This document shows positions 62,193 to 64,000 of a stretch of 64,000 nucleotides of DNA, one piece after another; the stretch's first letter is position 1, and each line of letters starts with the position of its first letter. Below the pieces are notes generated by a model. The model saw nothing but the letters and a program-made list of their open reading frames with translations, was not told the DNA's origin and made no database searches. A program made the position numbers and the translations under genes. The stretch is taken from assembly GCA_965644315.1 (NCBI GenBank), contig CBFFRQ010000043.1, forward strand, positions 496,001 through 560,000, read 5' to 3'. The DNA comes from Caecitellus pseudoparvulus. Its lineage: Eukaryota > Bigyra: Bicosoecida.

Positions 62193-64000
62193 TCATGACT
62201 GCTGAGGGGGTGCCACCCCAGCCTTGCCGTCTTTGACAGTGGCAGGCGCACTCTTGGCTCCCGCCACGGGCGTCAGCTCAACCTGAGTGGCGGGCTTCTT
62301 CGCGGCCACAGCTGGCTCCTCGTCCTCCTCGTCATCGTGCTCAAAGTCAGGCGCCTCGTCCGAGTGCGCCTCAGAGCCGAACCACAGCAGGACGACGGGC
62401 AAGAGGATCAGGCCATGCGCGGCGCCCAGGACAGAAGAAAGGAAGAACACCCGGAAGAGGGTGCTGAAGATGTAGCTGGCGCTGGGGGACAGCACAACCA
62501 CTGCCAGGAAGGTGCTGCTGGCGCCGTTGATGACGGAGACACCCATCTCCCCCAGGGCCTTGCTGACGCGTGCCTTGCGGGTCTCCTCGTGCACGTGCAG
62601 GAAGGCGTGCGCGATGTGTGCCGAGTAGTCGATGGACAGGCCCACAGCGAGGACGAGGAACACCACCGAGACTCCGTCCAGGCTCACCCCCCAGAAATGC
62701 ATGAAGCCGAGGATGTTGAGCAGGCAGGAGCCCACGACGAGGGTGACGAGGATGGACGTTTGCAGGTCAGCCAACAGCAGTGACACGACGACAAAGACGC
62801 AGGCAATGGAGAGCCCGACGTTGGTGATGGCCTCCTGCGGCACGACCACGTACTGCTCCCACTCCCGGTACACGAATGTATAGGCAAAGACGGACGCCTC
62901 CCCAATGCCCGCTTCCCTGCCAGCCTTGTTCACGGCGTCGATGGTTGTCTCCATCGCGTCGGCCTCGTCCAGGGCGTTGTCGATGACAGAGTAAAAGGCC
63001 TGTACGCGAGTCATGCGGATGGGGCCACTGGTGGCGCTGGCGCCTCCTTGGAACACGATGTTGCTGCCCCAGAACGAAAAAGCAGGGGAACAGAGGAAGG
63101 ACTCCATGGCAGAGTCGAAGTCAGCCCGGTTTGTCGGCACGTCAGCGGAGGAAATGGACGTGTCGTAGCAAGGGCAGCCTGGGCCACAGGCGCCAGACGC
63201 CCCCGACGCGTTGCGTGCCGCCGACTCTGCCAGGAAGGTCTGGAAAGCACTGTACCAGCTGAGCAGAGGCGCAGACTCCGTGTTCACATACTTGTTGTCG
63301 CGCAGGGCGGACTCCAGGCGCGGCATGAGGGTGGGGTAGTCCACCGGGTGGAAGTTTTCAGCGTACGCCCAGACAGGGAAGCCGTTACCGGAAAAGTACG
63401 CATCGCGGATCTTGAAGCTTTCCTGCAGGTAGCTGTCAGCAGGCACAAACCACTCCTCCTGGAAGTCCAGGCCCAAGTTTGCGACGCCCACTGCGGAGGC
63501 CGCCAGCAGGCCGGCGAACACCAGCCCGACGGCGACCTGCCCCGGAATGCTGGTGAGGGCGGGTGCCAGCTGGTACTCGATGTGCTCTGCCATCCAGCCA
63601 GCCTGCACACAGAGGAAGACCTTGCGTGGGCGCGTGCCCACGTACTCTGCCTTGCTTCCCCACGTTTTCTCCTCCTTGGCCTCGGCAGTGGGCGTGGCGG
63701 TGATGGGGTTGGAGCCTGCAAAGCCGCCGGCCTCCAGGGCAGATGTGGAAGCGGCCAGCTTCGCGGCCTTGCGCTCCGCCTTGACGCGCGCCGACGCAGC
63801 CTGCACGTCGGCGAGCACCTCGTCGTCCACGAAGCAGCAGCAGCAGTCGTAGCGGCCAGCCTCCTGCCGGCGCGCGTCCAGAGTGAGCACGGCCACGAAG
63901 AACGTGCACGACATGAAGAAGGCGCCCAGGATGCCGTACAACGCCCACAGGGTAAAGGAGGACAGGGCTGGGAGGGATGTGGTGGCAGAAATGCCAAAGG
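62193..64000 (-). CDS. Patched/NPC1-like RND membrane protein, partial, 5' end outside window
   Basis: The frame is open from the right edge to the stop at 62193, about 602 residues. It starts inside a membrane bundle of sterol-sensing type: ATTSLPALSSFTLWALYGIL and then FFVAVLTLDARRQEAGR. A basic cytosolic loop follows, then one span (VAVGLVFAGLLAASAVGVAN). Next is a lumenal domain with GLDFQEEWFVPADSYLQESF and several cysteines (GACGPGCPCYDTS). The second bundle of about five spans includes VFLVLAVGLSIDYSAHIAHA with the GLxIDY motif shared by Patched and NPC1, and INGASSTFLAVVVLSPSASY. The tail is acidic (EHDDEEDEEPAVAAKKP). The family moves sterols or lipids across membranes using ion gradients. 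Which subfamily it belongs to cannot be settled without the N-terminal half. Confidence 0.9.
   Translation of the reverse strand, partial: FGISATTSLPALSSFTLWALYGILGAFFMSCTFFVAVLTLDARRQEAGRYDCCCCFVDDEVLADVQAASARVKAERKAAKLAASTSALEAGGFAGSNPITATPTAEAKEEKTWGSKAEYVGTRPRKVFLCVQAGWMAEHIEYQLAPALTSIPGQVAVGLVFAGLLAASAVGVANLGLDFQEEWFVPADSYLQESFKIRDAYFSGNGFPVWAYAENFHPVDYPTLMPRLESALRDNKYVNTESAPLLSWYSAFQTFLAESAARNASGASGACGPGCPCYDTSISSADVPTNRADFDSAMESFLCSPAFSFWGSNIVFQGGASATSGPIRMTRVQAFYSVIDNALDEADAMETTIDAVNKAGREAGIGEASVFAYTFVYREWEQYVVVPQEAITNVGLSIACVFVVVSLLLADLQTSILVTLVVGSCLLNILGFMHFWGVSLDGVSVVFLVLAVGLSIDYSAHIAHAFLHVHEETRKARVSKALGEMGVSVINGASSTFLAVVVLSPSASYIFSTLFRVFFLSSVLGAAHGLILLPVVLLWFGSEAHSDEAPDFEHDDEEDEEPAVAAKKPATQVELTPVAGAKSAPATVKDGKAGVAPPQQS

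Overview
The window is GC-rich nuclear DNA from a eukaryote. Coding exons are separated by short GT-AG introns, mostly about 60-130 nt with donors such as GTGAGT and GTGCGT. Genes lie on both strands with no operons, and several neighbours are tail-to-tail with only 14-47 nt between stop codons. Epsilon-tubulin, roadblock dynein light chain and a MOK-type ciliary kinase point to an organism with centrioles and flagella. An RlmN-type organellar RNA methyltransferase and a bacterial-looking aquaporin would fit a flagellated alga or related protist. I cannot name the species.

Layout. 1-6000: the 5' part of a CHAT-like gene leaving the left edge, the spindle-checkpoint protein MAD1, and an Esa1/KAT5-type MYST acetyltransferase. 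6000-20000: roadblock light chain, TMEM18, BiP, a hypothetical, epsilon-tubulin, a GT13 glycosyltransferase, a hypothetical, syntaxin-18 and CCDC47. 20000-36300: a single-pass membrane hypothetical, a GT7 galactosyltransferase-like protein with a DXO-like front half, a peroxisomal-type acyl-CoA dehydrogenase, TFIIIB subunit BRF1 and a helical protein of about 1960 residues. 36300-51000: three large multi-domain glycosyltransferase genes interspersed with a methionine sulfoxide reductase B, DNPH1, EMC4, a nuclear-looking hypothetical and RlmN. 51000-64000: MOK kinase, aquaporin, a large F-box-like protein, 3-hydroxyacyl-CoA dehydrogenase, an ankyrin protein and the 3' part of a Patched/NPC1-like membrane protein that runs off the right edge.

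Functional themes. Many products act in the ER/Golgi: BiP, EMC4, CCDC47 and syntaxin-18 in protein folding, insertion and traffic, and five glycosyltransferase genes (GT13, GT7, GT64, GT49 and one bacterial-like GT-A). The most striking observation concerns two of these. The gene at 36399-38432 appears to carry a decayed GT49 domain followed by an intact GT64 domain. The gene at 48120-50721 carries an intact GT49 domain followed by a decayed GT64 domain. They look like duplicates of one bifunctional enzyme that lost opposite halves. Two other glycosyltransferase genes also have front domains resembling known enzymes (GT13, DXO) but without the expected acidic catalytic residues.

Limits. Exon joins were inferred by eye from splice consensus, reading phase and family conservation, with no transcript data and no database search. 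Start codons of several genes are uncertain and are flagged.
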